This document shows, in pieces, positions 28,478 to 39,693 of a stretch of DNA of 64,000 nt; within the stretch, counting starts at the first letter, position 1, and each line of letters begins with the position of its first letter. The stretch lies in the NCBI GenBank assembly GCA_015039315.1, contig WIDE01000072.1:85642-149641 (forward strand). The letters are read 5' to 3'. A program made the translations under genes and the position numbers. Under the pieces are notes generated by a model. It worked only from the letters and a program-made list of their open reading frames with translations. It was not told where the DNA came from and made no database searches. Source of the DNA: Clavulina sp. PMI_390 (lineage: Eukaryota; Basidiomycota; Agaricomycetes; Cantharellales; Hydnaceae).

Positions 28478-28564
28478 CCTCCACATACAGTGAAAGGGCC
28501 GCCTATGTGGTTGACGTCAAAAGTATATGGACCCTCCTCCACAATGTGGAGGTGGAGGTGGAGG
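28478..28564. promoter_or_regulatory. CCTCCAC heptamer cluster upstream of re ductase copy 2
   Basis: Five copies: 28478 and 28536 forward; 28546, 28552 and 28558 reverse, each overlapping the next by one base. Located 127-213 bp upstream of the start codon of copy 2, comparable to the placement in copy 1. The surrounding sequence is not otherwise alike, so the heptamer looks selectively kept. Function inferred. Confidence 0.65.
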
Positions 28565-29587
28565 ATGTTCCACTCTGGCCGTATTTGGCCTGATCGTGAG
28601 TAGGTTCGACATAGACGTGAATGGGAGACCCTTGCGGTTGTATGGATCCGCAGATTGGTGATATCGGTCACTCGACCTCAGGTTTTACGCAAAGCGGGTG
28701 AGCCCACATCATCTTAGGACATGCTCGGGTCGGACTCTGCATGCATCACAGTGTGAACGGAAACACAGCATCTAGAGCCTAACCAGACTCGCGGCCTGTA
28801 CCAGAGTACAGAATGTCATACAGTTTGCAAACAGTGTCCTGTTTGGTGGGCAGTCGTGAGTTTGTTCTGCACTGTTTGGTTTCAGTGTCACAGGAGATCG
28901 CAATTAATCTTCTGGCCCGTCACGTCCAGGTTACGCGATTTGATGCCCCGCCCAGTACCACCTGTAACCGAATATTTCTCCGCACTTGTCGCCCGTTAGC
29001 CCCTCTTGCTACGGCCCCTCATTCGCCACCAACTACTTTAGGGTATGCGAAATGAGTGTAGCTCCACTTCTACACCAATTTGCCCGTGAACCAAGGGAAC
29101 CATCAACATTATCAAGTTGATGGGCTATTTCTGGGTGGTTCTCAGACTGGCAACGGACATATCGTTCATCAAGAATTCGCTGTGTGCCACGAGGGTTGAC
29201 TGAATAGTCAACTGCTCGGGTTCAGCAAGAAGCGGAGTGATTCATAGGGGATGGGATGAACTGTGGAGCTCGTACATTGATTCCGGCTACAATAATATGA
29301 CCGAAGCTGACCGATACCCCGCCATTCGGGCCATTTGAGTTAAATTTGCAGATCCCTTCGACCTCGAGGAGAGCTTATGCTAAATCCATGTGGAGCCAAG
29401 AATATTGTCAAGATGTGAGAATGCGGGGTTGTCGCCGTGGCGAGAGACGAGGACGTATTGCCCGTCGTCGCATGACCCCCTGTTGCGCATGGAAAAGCAA
29501 CGGCCCACGGTCTTCATAGTACCGTGTTTTCAACTTGCTCATTGATGCGGGCCTTTTCACATTAGTCGAAGGACCTCTGCACTTGGG

Positions 29588-29593
29588 TATAAA
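29588..29593 (+). promoter_or_regulatory. TATA box of lipase gene
   Basis: TATAAA 79 bp upstream of the lipase ATG, a normal spacing for a short leader. Few genes in this window have so clear an element, suggesting a regulated rather than constitutive promoter. Confidence 0.55.
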
Positions 29594-29671
29594 GTGCAAT
29601 CATTCTTGGCAATGACGCTCTCCAGGCTCTCCCTCCACTTCTTTCTCTTCTAAAAAGCGGCTCCTGCTGAT

Positions 29672-31068
29672 ATGCGCCAGTCTCTCGCTACCATTCTCGC
29701 CTTGGCCGTCGTGTCGGTGTCGGCGGCTCCCTCCCCAGTTGCCAAGCGTGTGACCACAACGGAGCCTGTCTCTGCTGCAACAGAGTCTGCTCTTACCATT
29801 TATGCACAGTTCGCTCGTGCTGCATACTGCAATGTTACTACATCTTGGAGTTGCGGAGGTGAGGCTTGTGCATATATCCTGCGAGCTTTGTGGGCTCACA
29901 AACCTGTCTCTGTCACCTATGTTTGAAGCTGCCTGCGATGCACTTCCAGGATTCGAAGTGTGAGTAAATCCTTCGAACCATTTGAGAGACTAGTGAACTT
30001 GTGCTAATGACCTTTGTTTCAGTCAGGCCTATGGAGGTGATGGAGATGCAGTCCCTAGGTGGTTTGTCGGCTACTGGCCGACGGAGAATACGGCTGTAGT
30101 ATCGCATGAAGGAACAGACCCTACTCAGGTGCGGTGAGGCTGCTGCCAAACCCGGATCGTACTCACTCGGGTCATCTTTTCAGTTCCTCTCCCTCCTTAA
30201 CGACGCGGAGGCTGATTTAACCACCCTCGACTCCACACTATTCCCAGGTCTCTCAAGCAGCATCGAAGTTCATGGTGCGCCTTCGTCTACATATTGGGCT
30301 AGCGTTTTCTAGAGTCACTCACTGGGTAAATTTAGATGGATTTGCCACCGCCCAGGCAGCCAGCGCCACTGCCGTCCTCGCCGCAGTCAAGGCGGTATTC
30401 TCCGCGAAGGGTATCTCTTCTGTGACCCTCGCAGGACACAGTCTGGGATCTGCCATCAGCTCCATTGACGCCATTTATCTCAAGCTGAACCTCCCAAGCA
30501 GCACCACATTCAAGAGCGTGCTTCATGGTACGCCTCGTGTAGGAAACCAGGCCTTCGCGGATTACATGGACGCGAATGTACGTACCGATTTCCTTGCAAC
30601 TCGTGTCGTGGGTAGGACGCAGAACCTTGACGCATTCCTCTGTGCTGTAGTTCTCCGACTATACTCGTATCACCCACAACCTTGATCCTATCCCTATCGT
30701 TCCTGGAAGGTTCCTCGGCTATGTTCATGCTTCTGGTGAAGACCATATTGAGTCGGATAACAGTTGGGAGCACTGCGATGGTAAGTTCCAAGCAGAGAGG
30801 TACTGGGTCATGCAGCGTTTTAATCTGCCTCCCCAAATCTTCCCGCATCCAGGACAAGACAATACCAGCACGGAATGCAGCACAGGAGCCGTTCCCAATA
30901 TCTTTGACGGAAACATCGTAGACCACCTCGGCCCATATAATGGTATCTGGTATGTCTCACTCCTGACTGAACGAGTCAACCATAAGCTCCCTTTTGTCAT
31001 CATTCGCTAACGAACTGTTGATACTTTACGTTTCCTCAATTTACAGGATCGGCACCCTCTACTGCTAA
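29672..31068 (+). CDS. Secreted class 3 lipase
   Basis: Extracellular triacylglycerol lipase or esterase of the fungal lipase_3 alpha/beta-hydrolase family. Eight exons (29672-29858, 29929-29959, 30023-30128, 30184-30274, 30336-30577, 30651-30780, 30853-30949, 31047-31068) give 906 nt, 301 residues, the usual length. Signal peptide MRQSLATILALAVVSVSAAP. Motifs: IYAQFARAAYC, FVGYWPTENTAVVSHEGTDP, oxyanion-type HDGF, nucleophile in VTLAGHSLGSAIS, catalytic Asp in HNLDPIPIVPG, catalytic His in DHLGPYNGIW, terminal Cys. Cysteines near AYC and C-terminal GTLYC fit the disulfides of this family. Last exon is only 22 nt and encodes IGTLYC. Confidence 0.94.
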
Positions 31069-31315
31069 GATGAGGGATTTTTTTTAGGGCTGAGAAACTG
31101 GCTGTTACGTTATAATTTGTCTATGTACACGAGCGCATACATCCATTTTTATTCATTTCAGATTTGTAAATGGAATAGATCATTATGCTGAGGCAGGGGG
31201 AAGAGGAGGAAGGTAAAGCAAGAGGCTTGTCTTAGCAAAATCTAATGTCCCGACATGAAGCCCAAACACGCTGAAAGGGTTATGGGAATATGAACAAGCC
31301 TCCTTCCTAAAAGTA

Positions 31316-34300
31316 TCATTTGATAGTGATGCTGGCATCCTTGCAAGCCTCGAAGTCAGGAAGGCGATGGGACGCATAAAAGGCTGTCTCGACGAGCTTA
31401 TCAAGCTCTGCTTCAAGCTTTAGGGGGATGAATCTCGAGAAAGTGTCTAGGATAAAGCGTTTGTTGACACTGGGGCCCTATATGTGGTACGAGGTAGGAG
31501 GAAATAAAGGAGGGCGAGTGAGATGGTGTCATATCAAGCGTGCAGGTGTTAATGAATGGTGACTAATCAGCGACCGCACCTGAGCTAAATGGAAAATTTG
31601 ACGACTCACTGATTGGGGGTCGTCTATGCGGACGTCGTAAACAAGGTAATCTGTGAGAAACCAGAATTTGTTCTTATCTTGCTCCCTCAGGAATTGCTGA
31701 CGAAGCTTAGGGGGAATGGCTCGGTCATCTGGGTCGCCCGTTTCGTCAGAGATTTGGGTCTCAGCACTTGAGGAGGTCTGATCTGTCCAGTTGACATCGC
31801 TCAGCTTGCCGGCATTGGCACTGGCATTTTGTAGGCTGTCAAACGAAGTATCGACCCAGCAGGTCACGTCGGCTCTGATCTTTCTGGCTTCCTTCTCCAG
31901 CTTTGCCTTTTCTAGGCTATCGGGGGCGACATTGGCCTTTGGGATCTCTGAACGAGAGTAGCCGATGTTGGGCTCAGATAGGTCGTCGAATATGACTGGA
32001 CCTTTCCCATTCGCCCAGCCTTGAGCAGCATCTGACACTTTATAGGCTCTCATGCGGGCAATATTCTTCACAGACGCTTCTGGACTATTCCGAGAAATAA
32101 AATAAGCGGGAAGGCGGCGTTATTGCGCGTATGATACGAAGAAGAAACTAACCGCATCATGAAGGTGTTTGTCTCTTTTGTTCCAAATATGAAATTCTCC
32201 TTTTTCTGAGGTTTGTTGGTCTGGCTACTTTCTCCATATTGAAACCGTCCGTACGAATGAGCAGACCGATGCAACCACTGCAAATGACATTCACAAAATG
32301 AGGAGTTGAAAAAACGGGAACGGCATATGGCATACCTCAGCTTGGCCGTGCCAATTCTTCAAGTCCTTGGGAGACTCGTCATTTGTTTTGGTCTCCTCAA
32401 TAACCATCCCCGTCCCTTCCACCAGGTCTTTGGGTCGATTTGGGGGCCAGTTGAACTTTTGTGCCAACTTGGAACCCTGATCAGCACGAGATCTAGCGAG
32501 ATGGTACTGAAGCTACTTACGGCAGTGGCACTAATCTTCATCAGCTGCTGCTGGCTCTCTGACCGCGCTTTCTTCAAGTACGCATTCATACGAATGACTG
32601 AGATTGGCGTGGTAGTGTTTTGTAGAGTCGGTGGCGGGGGGATTTTGATAAGTTTACCAACTTCTTTGATTTGGCGGGGTGTTGGGAATGGACGAGGCAG
32701 CTTATGCTGTCCAAGTGCTCGCAAGGTCACCAGGCCTTCTTTTGTCGTGTAAGTGCGATAGAAATTGAGAAGATGGGAGCTGAGCAAGAAATATTCGTCA
32801 TCGGCCCCCATGTCTTTGTCAACAATCTGGATCACTGGTCTGATATTGCACCTGCTGACAGCAACATGGAGGAGGGAGGCCAGAGCAATCTTGGAGACCT
32901 GAGGGGAGCACTCGAACCGAAGGGGAAGCCGATATTTCTCCCGGTTGTAGGAAGGAGATGGGTCCCAGAACCGAGCACTAGGGTTGTACAGTGCTTTAAG
33001 GGGTAAACAGGCAAATTCGGCAATCCCTTTTCGGCAGCCACAAGATTAGACCGGGTTTGGGAAGAGCAAGATGAGGTATCCTACCTTTCCATTTTGTGAA
33101 TTGATGGAGAGCTCTGTTTCTCACCCCTAATTTTTTTCTCTCCTCCGTGCTTGCTAAGCCCAGGAAATAACCGGTCAGATATTAATAGAGGTTTAGGTAG
33201 TGGGTGACGAACAAGGGGCTATCTTTTTACTAAGTCGACCAAGACTAGCAAGGTCTGGCTTGTACGAAGGGCGAGAATAGGGGACCACCATCCCGACTGC
33301 CGGGTCTTCTGTGACAGGATTTCCATGATGGTTCCAGAGAATAAAGGTCTTTGGCGCGGGAGCTTTATCAGTCTTAGTGCCCAAATTACCTCCGTTTGAG
33401 GTGTTGGCAGATCGATTGGCGCCCTAGATCAGAATTCGAGGAGAAAGCGAGACAAAATTGTTATTGTGAGATAGCGAGTGGAAGCGACGGGATTTACCTC
33501 TGCAACAGTATCTTCATGCTTCTCAGTCGATTTTTTCTTTGCTCGCTCATCGGCCTAGAGCAGAGAGATTTGTCAGATATTCACAAGGAAGGCTATAATA
33601 AATAATTACTATGGTCCAGTCCCCTCCATATATCTGCAATAGGGCACCATCCTTTTCATCATCCGTGTCGCCTACTGCAACAAGTCGGCTTTCAAGATCG
33701 TCTAGGGTCATGTATAGCCTTTCTTTGACTCGAACGTAAAAGGTGAGGTCCTGATTTGCCCCCTTTTTATGATAGAGAAGGAGGTGGAAAGGGATCTGGG
33801 TTGTATTGGTTGTGGATGGGCCGGTTGAAGATTTTTTAGAGGCTTTTGATCGAGAAGTTGGCCGTCGCTTTTTTTTACCGCCAAGAAGAGTGTAATATTC
33901 AGGCTCGGTAGTTCGGAGCTTCCCATTTTTGAAGCGAGCCTCCACAGTAATCATGTGAGTTTTCTCGAGTGGCACAAACTCTGTGTAAGCATCAGTAACC
34001 TGTGAGAATCGAGAGAATCGAGGTAGTACCCTCGTCTGGTTCCTCAGCTTGTCCTCCGATTCCATCTCCTTCCTCTGCTTCCAGCTCTAATCATATCAAC
34101 ACATTGCTGTCAAGAGGTGGAACAGGATATTAAAGTATTTGATTACCTGTTTCGCCGCTTAGAGGGAGGATATCCTCTCCTAATGGATCAACTACTGCAA
34201 AAGCGCATTAATGTCGCATTACGTGGATTCTTATTGGGCCATGCATGCCACAACAGAGTGAACTGACGCTGAGATTTGGCTTCATTTCCCGACACATCAT

Positions 34301-35118
34301 CTTCCTCACTTTCATCTTCGTATTCATCTTCGTATTCTTCTTCGTATTCTTCTTCATCCTCGAATTCGTGCAGGTTGTCAATATCGGGGTCATCCAAATA
34401 TATGTCTTTAAGAGATAGTCAATAACCCTCCCACAATAAATCGGGAATATAAGGCTTACCTTTGGGATATACATCCGAGTCTTCTCTTTTTTCCTCTTCC
34501 ATCGGAGAGGCATTATTGTCTCCAGTTGAAGGGAGGTTGTTTCCTAAGGCTAGAGGTACCGAGAAGTGTGACATAGACCCCTTTATCATGAAGCCTTCTA
34601 ACTCACCAAGAATGCTACTAAAGCTAGCCTTGATCTCCCCAACGTACTTGGGAGGAGCAGAGTCTGGAAGCAGGAAAGAAAGCTTGAGTATCACGATAGT
34701 TCTGTGCCAGGTGGGGCCTCTTACCTTTCGGCCACAAATGCCTGGCTAGCGCTGTCTCGAAATCTTGGCTGCAAATGAATTTATCAGAAAAAAGGAATTT
34801 CTGTCCTACAATGGGCATACACGTCTCTCCCACTGAAATCCTCCGTAACGGCGCGAGATTCAGTAATACCAGGGTCCATCTTTCCATAAGGAGCTCCCTC
34901 GGTTTTTACACTGGAAAGGATTAGAATGGGCAAAGGGCACGAGAGAGGTATCCACTTACTGCTTGTTGACCTCGTAAGGGGATTCGGCTGACAGTGATAA
35001 TCAGGTTCATCAGCGGCGGCCGGGAAAGCAGTGAAGTGCCACACGAACTATTGGGGTTTGAGCCGGTGTTAAAACCGGGCGGGTAATGCCCTGATTTTTT
35101 AGGAGTCCTATCGCCCAT
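31316..35118 (-). CDS. Unrecognised 916-residue protein with HNH-nuclease-like motif
   Basis: Eighteen exons assembled in frame: 35049-35118, 34960-34987, 34821-34910, 34725-34768, 34607-34663, 34460-34549, 34268-34405, 34147-34194, 34030-34086, 33610-33980, 33498-33554, 33231-33423, 33085-33153, 32521-33026, 32336-32476, 32153-32277, 31580-32084, 31316-31477; total 2751 nt. N-terminal half is polar with an acidic run (about residues 130-165, EDEEEYEEEYEDEYEDE), a region starting VPLEKTHMITVEARFKNGK, and a basic Ser-rich stretch. About residues 440-605 form a denser, conserved-looking block (ALYNPSARFWDPSPSYNREK, RPVIQIVDKDMGADDEYFLL, HKLPRPFPTPRQIKEVGK). Residues 654-695 read EWLHRSAHSYG...ENFIFGTKETNTFMMR, resembling the H..N..N arrangement of HNH-like nucleases. 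No family recognised; nuclease activity is only a hypothesis. The start ATG follows MGDRTPKKSGHYPPG; an upstream exon cannot be excluded. Confidence 0.85.
34316..34363 (-). repeat. 12-bp minisatellite in acidic coding stretch
   Basis: Four tandem 12-bp units (about 3.5 well conserved; forward strand cttcgtattctt) inside exon 7 of the 916-residue protein gene, encoding repeated Glu/Tyr/Asp residues. A length-variable site is likely. Confidence 0.7.
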
Positions 35119-35129
35119 GTCGTGCTATG

Positions 35130-35926
35130 AGACTTCTTATTTGAGCCCAAATTGTGTGGGGAGTTTTTGTCTGTGATGGGGTGCACAACCGGTAGGATAT
35201 ATATACCTGCCGGGTACATATTCGGGAAGCGCGATCTGTCGAGCTGAATCATCACTGGGAATAAGGTAATCGTGTATTTTGCATTCATATCAAGGACCCG
35301 AGAAGAACATTGAGGAGATATGAAAACTTCTCTGGCCCTGAGAGTCAATACGAACAAAACAGGGGCATTGGTTTGGATTTGATACCGGCATGGCCGTTCA
35401 GGCGGCCCAGTTACCTCGTAGTCTCGAGTCGATGATAGAGAAGTTAAAACCATGTTCCGAGACAGTATATGGTAGGAACACTTAGGAGTAAGGGCCGTCA
35501 AATCTTCCACTCCCCGAAGTTTCGAGTAGGGGTCCAGGAACACCGATGCAAATTGATGCTTTCGCGCCGCAATGAGTGGCGGAGACTCGATAGTAATCAA
35601 TGGAAGACCCTCAAACCTCGTGGGAGGCGTTTATCTTCAGATTGGGCAAGATATGTTTGAATGTGTTCCCCGGAGATTGTCAGCCTGCCGACTCCCAGGG
35701 GTGGGTATCTGGAGCGAAATATTCAAACATTAACGGCTTGGGGACTCCGTTCATTCGAGGGATGTCTCTTTGGCCACTGTATATATGAAGGCCACATTTC
35801 GGCGCTACTCAGAACAACATAGCGAGTCGAGCGGTTGATTCTTGATAGTCGCTCGGGAGGTCCGCAAAGGAGCCTCATGCATTCAATAAGAATGGACGCA
35901 ATGATTTCGAACGGAGGTTTGTCCAT
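35130..35926 (-). pseudogene. Degenerate F-box-like sequence
   Basis: The stretch 35926-35770 translates to an F-box-like helix set (PPFEIIASILIECMRLLCGP then PERLSRINRSTRYVVLSSAE, MWPSYI), the usual N-terminus of agaricomycete F-box proteins. Further on, 35600-35220 is open and reads LPLITIESPPLI... with some protein-like character. Between them, frames break without good splice sites and reach stops, and the end overlaps the start of the 916-residue gene. Most likely a decayed or very diverged F-box gene; an undetected intron structure is the alternative. Confidence 0.35.
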
Positions 35927-36197
35927 TTATTCTTTTTGTCCAAAGTGAAAATTAGCCCTTTAATAGATTGATACATCTCTGGGGAGGACTAAGAGCGATG
36001 ATACATTACCAGATACCGCCGTTCGATCAGACAGAGTGACAAGGCGAGAACTGCCACTGGCCTTCCACTTAGTGAAGTTAGGCAGCCTAATAGAAGTCTG
36101 TGAACGATTGATCGATACAAAAAAAAGTTGAAGTTGTCAGGTCAACATGGGTAACTCAGTTGACTCTTGTCACGCCTACGTCAGCTGTGACAACAGG

Positions 36198-36560
36198 TCA
36201 CACCATGAGCCCACTCCTAAAATAGGAGACCATCAACCTGCGAAGATTCTGGGCAATTGGGATAAAATATCCAGAAATTAGCGGGTTGGGGATTCCGTTG
36301 GAGGCTTGACATTGACAGACCAATCTGCAGCTGACCGTGCAGCTGGGCCCAACAAATTTTAGCTGTCTTGTCACGGACAATTGGGGGCGCTGAAAATTTG
36401 AAAGTTCGGCATTCCATGAGGCTGGGGGTAGGCAGAGATCTCTAAATCGAAACGCTGTTATTGGCGAAACGGGACCATCATCTCCGACCCGAGCAAGCAC
36501 TGAAGTGATTCTGCACTGCCATCGATAGTGACATTCCGCTTGTCAGAAGCATGGTCGATG
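36198..36560 (-). pseudogene. Second F-box-tail-like fragment, diverged duplicate
   Basis: The segment around 36265-36310 aligns by eye with 35716-35764 (roughly 70 percent alike over 45 bases), and the translation PNPLISGYFIPIAQNLRRLM matches the style of PKPLMFEYFAPDTHPW in the first fragment. This implies a second, partial copy of the same F-box-type gene. No full gene can be assembled. Confidence 0.3.
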
Positions 36561-38745
36561 CCTTTGCCAAATCGTTGCACTGCAAGGAAGTATGACCTCC
36601 CAAAATCAATTCAGAAGACTGTTTGGTGTTGTTGTCGTCAAGGACCCCCTCCCTCGTCTCCGCGGTGTTGCTTTCTCTTGAGAGTGATCCCAGTTTTCAA
36701 TCCGTGAAGCGCCCATATGCTAAGGGATTTTCACCACGTTTAGTAGACCCACATGAAAACTTCTTGGAGATGACCTAGCGGTCTCTAGCTCCCTGTATCT
36801 TCCGCCCACTTCCCCCAGTGGTTCCAGGCGAGAATGTCAGCGGACACTGAACAAAGCATGGCCCCATAGATGTCCTAGAGGAACTCTCACCCCTATAATC
36901 GCTCTTGATCTCGTGATGAGCCTCTGTTACTCTTGGCTGTCTGCTCTAGATCTGCTCTCCTCAGCTCTTACTCGTCGCTCTCTTGCACAGCCTGCGTTTG
37001 CCCCAACGACTGCTTCGCTGGTCCGGCAGGTCCGACAGCTGGCAGCCGTAATATTCTCCTATATCTTCCCTCAGCCCCTAAACATTTTTTTTTGGGACAG
37101 GCACTCTAGATATTCGAAATGAGGCCCTCGGGGTAGTTTTCTTCCCCAAAAATTAGACTGCTGGGTCGCTCCGTCTGCAAATTATGCTGAAAATGCCCTT
37201 GATGGGATGCCAGAGTACCTGATCACACTGATAGAGCTGAGCAATCCATCTGGCATGTATCACAGGGGAACTCTTCGCGCAATATCCCTTGGGTTGCTGC
37301 ATTCACTTCCTATAGGAGGGCCTGGTGGATGCACCGGTCTCCTCGTTTTTTTGCGGCCCATGTTACTTTCCGACTGTTGGACGGTTCATGTGCTCAGCTT
37401 CCGTTGCTTCTGGCTAGGCACAGGCTTGCCGCTCTTAATTTGTCCTTTTTTCCTTTCTTTATTCTGTCAGACGCCAATGTGCATCCGCTTCAGCACAACC
37501 CGGTGCGCTCTCCACTAGTATTTCGCCCGCCGATACCCGCATGACAGTTCTTCTATATTGTTGCAATTCGTTTCTCTGCGCCTCCTATTCTTACTCTGGT
37601 ACCTTCCGTTATGTCCCGTGTATTGGCCTAGACTATGATTGCATTTCTCATTCATGATACCTTGATTCAACTTGGGATCCAATGCATCCGAATTGATCTG
37701 AGGCACTTCAACGGACTTGCTTCGAGCTTGCTCCTTCGTGTTCCCAATCAGCCCCGTATCCTCCGCTAGCCGAAGGCTGTTTCCCCAAACCAATCCATTC
37801 TTGTCTTCTCTCCTTCCTTCATGATGCCCTCAGCTTGAAGCTGCGATCAAGCTTCTGCGACGCAGCATGATTCCGATCGTGGGCGCTACCCTGATCTGTG
37901 GCTCTCCATGAAATTTAATGAGAGGAATTGGGTATTCGGGAGCCTTACTGGTGGGATCCCGCGGGCACTCGATCTGCGATTCGCCGAACAACCATGTCAT
38001 CCCAGAGGATCCAATCTATCCGCTCCCCGGCACCCAGGTCGGCAAGACGTACGCACGCACGCACACACGTCCCTGAACAACTGTGGAGCAGAGTGCAGCG
38101 GATTGCAGCGGGCTTTCCTTCTAATCGGGACAACGGTCCTCCTTCCTAAAATGAACGAACCCACGGGTCCTGCGCACTGGCACAGTCGCACTTTTTCTGC
38201 TATAGGCTCCCCGCGTAAATCCGGCTACTGCGGTCGGAGGTTTTTACTCCACTTGCCAAAATGGTCCCTTCTCTCTCTCCGTATCTCTGTCTCTCTCTTC
38301 ACTCACAGGCGCAAGCGAACGGGACACGCGTCTATTCAACAAGGAATGGTCCGGCGGTGAACTTCCATTTTTTCCTCTCCCGAGTACGAGCCATGGTGCT
38401 AACTCCGCCGCTGCCATTTCCTGATCGCCGCACCACACCACAGGGATTCCCCCTTTGTGTTCGTGGAGCAGGTTATTGAAATAGCGAAAAAATATAAAGT
38501 GGTGTGATTCATACTAGTACTAGTAGTATACAGTATCGTCTTGAAAACCCCAAAGATTGAAAAGGAACATGCAATGTGTATGTGTACATGATACACCAAT
38601 ATGCGAGGAACCGTTAAATACTGATGCGAGCAGGATCTGCCATGAGTGTCCGTCCCTATTGAACGTGGTTCGCGGCGCTTGTGGAGCTAGCAATGTCCCT
38701 TCACGCCACCTGCAGGTGCCTGACCACATGCTCTAGGCACACTTG
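36561..38745. other. Gene-poor region, no gene seen
   Basis: Over 2 kb without a domain or splice-consistent frame. Contains short pyrimidine runs (about 38265-38300, CTCTCT) and a small palindrome ACTAGTACTAGTAGT near 38513-38527. Could include decayed F-box-like material. Confidence 0.4.
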
Positions 38746-39693
38746 TTAAAGCGAATAGGCATGCCCTTCGGCAGATTCTCTAAAGCACGGATCAGTGAAA
38801 TCGTCGTTCAAAAAAAAGAGATGGTATACGTACCAGAATCTACCAGGCACGAACGTGTTTGCTGCAGGGTACAGATAGTTTTGCGTTTGTCTACTCGACC
38901 AGGCGACAGGGAAGATGATAGAGATTAGACGCCCAAGGTATTGATAGCCATTGGATAGAGAGTGCGTACGAGATTTCTCCAGGAGTGATCGAACATCCGA
39001 GTTCATTCACATTGGAAGCCGAGTTTACCGCAAAGTATGAAGAGCTGTTGACTAGATGCTCTCGCAGTGGGTCGGGAGTCTCAAAGAGGGGCGAGTAGGC
39101 CTCACTCGTGAGGTTGGAGCTTGACGTAGATAGTGGGGAGAATGCAGCTACAGATTGCTGCCAGGACAGCAGGTACGAGTCGTATGATGATGATGATGAT
39201 GATGTGGACGATACGCCCATTGATTCAATAGGACTAAGTGAATCGTCGAACAGTGGAGGCTCGTTCCAGGCAAAGGTCGACCAGTCGATTGATGGATCGG
39301 TAGGCGCGACGTAGTCTGGAAGCAGACTCTCGAGGAATTCAAGCTGCTTGAAGCAGGTGAGCCAGACGCGAGCTAGCTTCACTGCGTGATAACCTACCTG
39401 TTTTTGTTCGTTTTTCATGTTTGAGTCATCAGGACCCTGATAGACGGGGAACAGGGGTGCAGGCCCCATGTCCGAGTATGAAGCATCCGTTGAGGACAGC
39501 GGAAGCTGATAGTTGCTTGCTGAAAGATCGGAATTTTGTATGAGGTAAAGGCCCCGAGTCGAGGGCGCGACTTGGACAAACCTTGCGACGACTGGGAAAA
39601 ATCGACGGACTCTGCCAAAGGTGTTTGCAGTTGCTCGCGGCGGGCGCGAGAAATGGCGTCGCGTTGTAAACGAACTAGAGGGTGCACTGGCAT
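38746..39693 (-). CDS. Unknown Ser-rich protein
   Basis: Unrecognised. Exons 39582-39693, 39398-39519, 38970-39346 and 38834-38893 join in frame: MPVHPLVRLQRDAISRARRE, then a Ser/Thr/Pro-rich middle with QLEFLESLLPDYV and DWSTFAWNEPPLFDDSL, a run of eight-residue-scale Ser (SSTSSSSSSYDSY, from GATGAT repeats at 39186-39202), ending SRQTQNYLYPAANTFVPGRF. At 38833 a good donor leads to an acceptor that makes the stop codon TG|A across the junction (223 residues); without that intron the frame runs to 38746 (252 residues). The N-terminal basic helix and acidic Phe/Trp-rich patches are reminiscent of transcription regulators, but no DNA-binding domain is seen. An upstream in-frame ATG at 39801 is possible. 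Confidence 0.65.

Larger units (their letters stand above)
28352..29671. other. Divergent intergenic region, reductase copy 2 / lipase
   Basis: About 1.3 kb between divergent starts. It holds the second heptamer cluster near the reductase and a TATA box near the lipase. No supported gene in the middle. Confidence 0.5.

Noticed and set aside
36001..36120. Minus-strand frame containing FTKWK, like exon 13 of the HNH-like gene
   Set aside because: Only five residues shared; too short to claim a duplicate.
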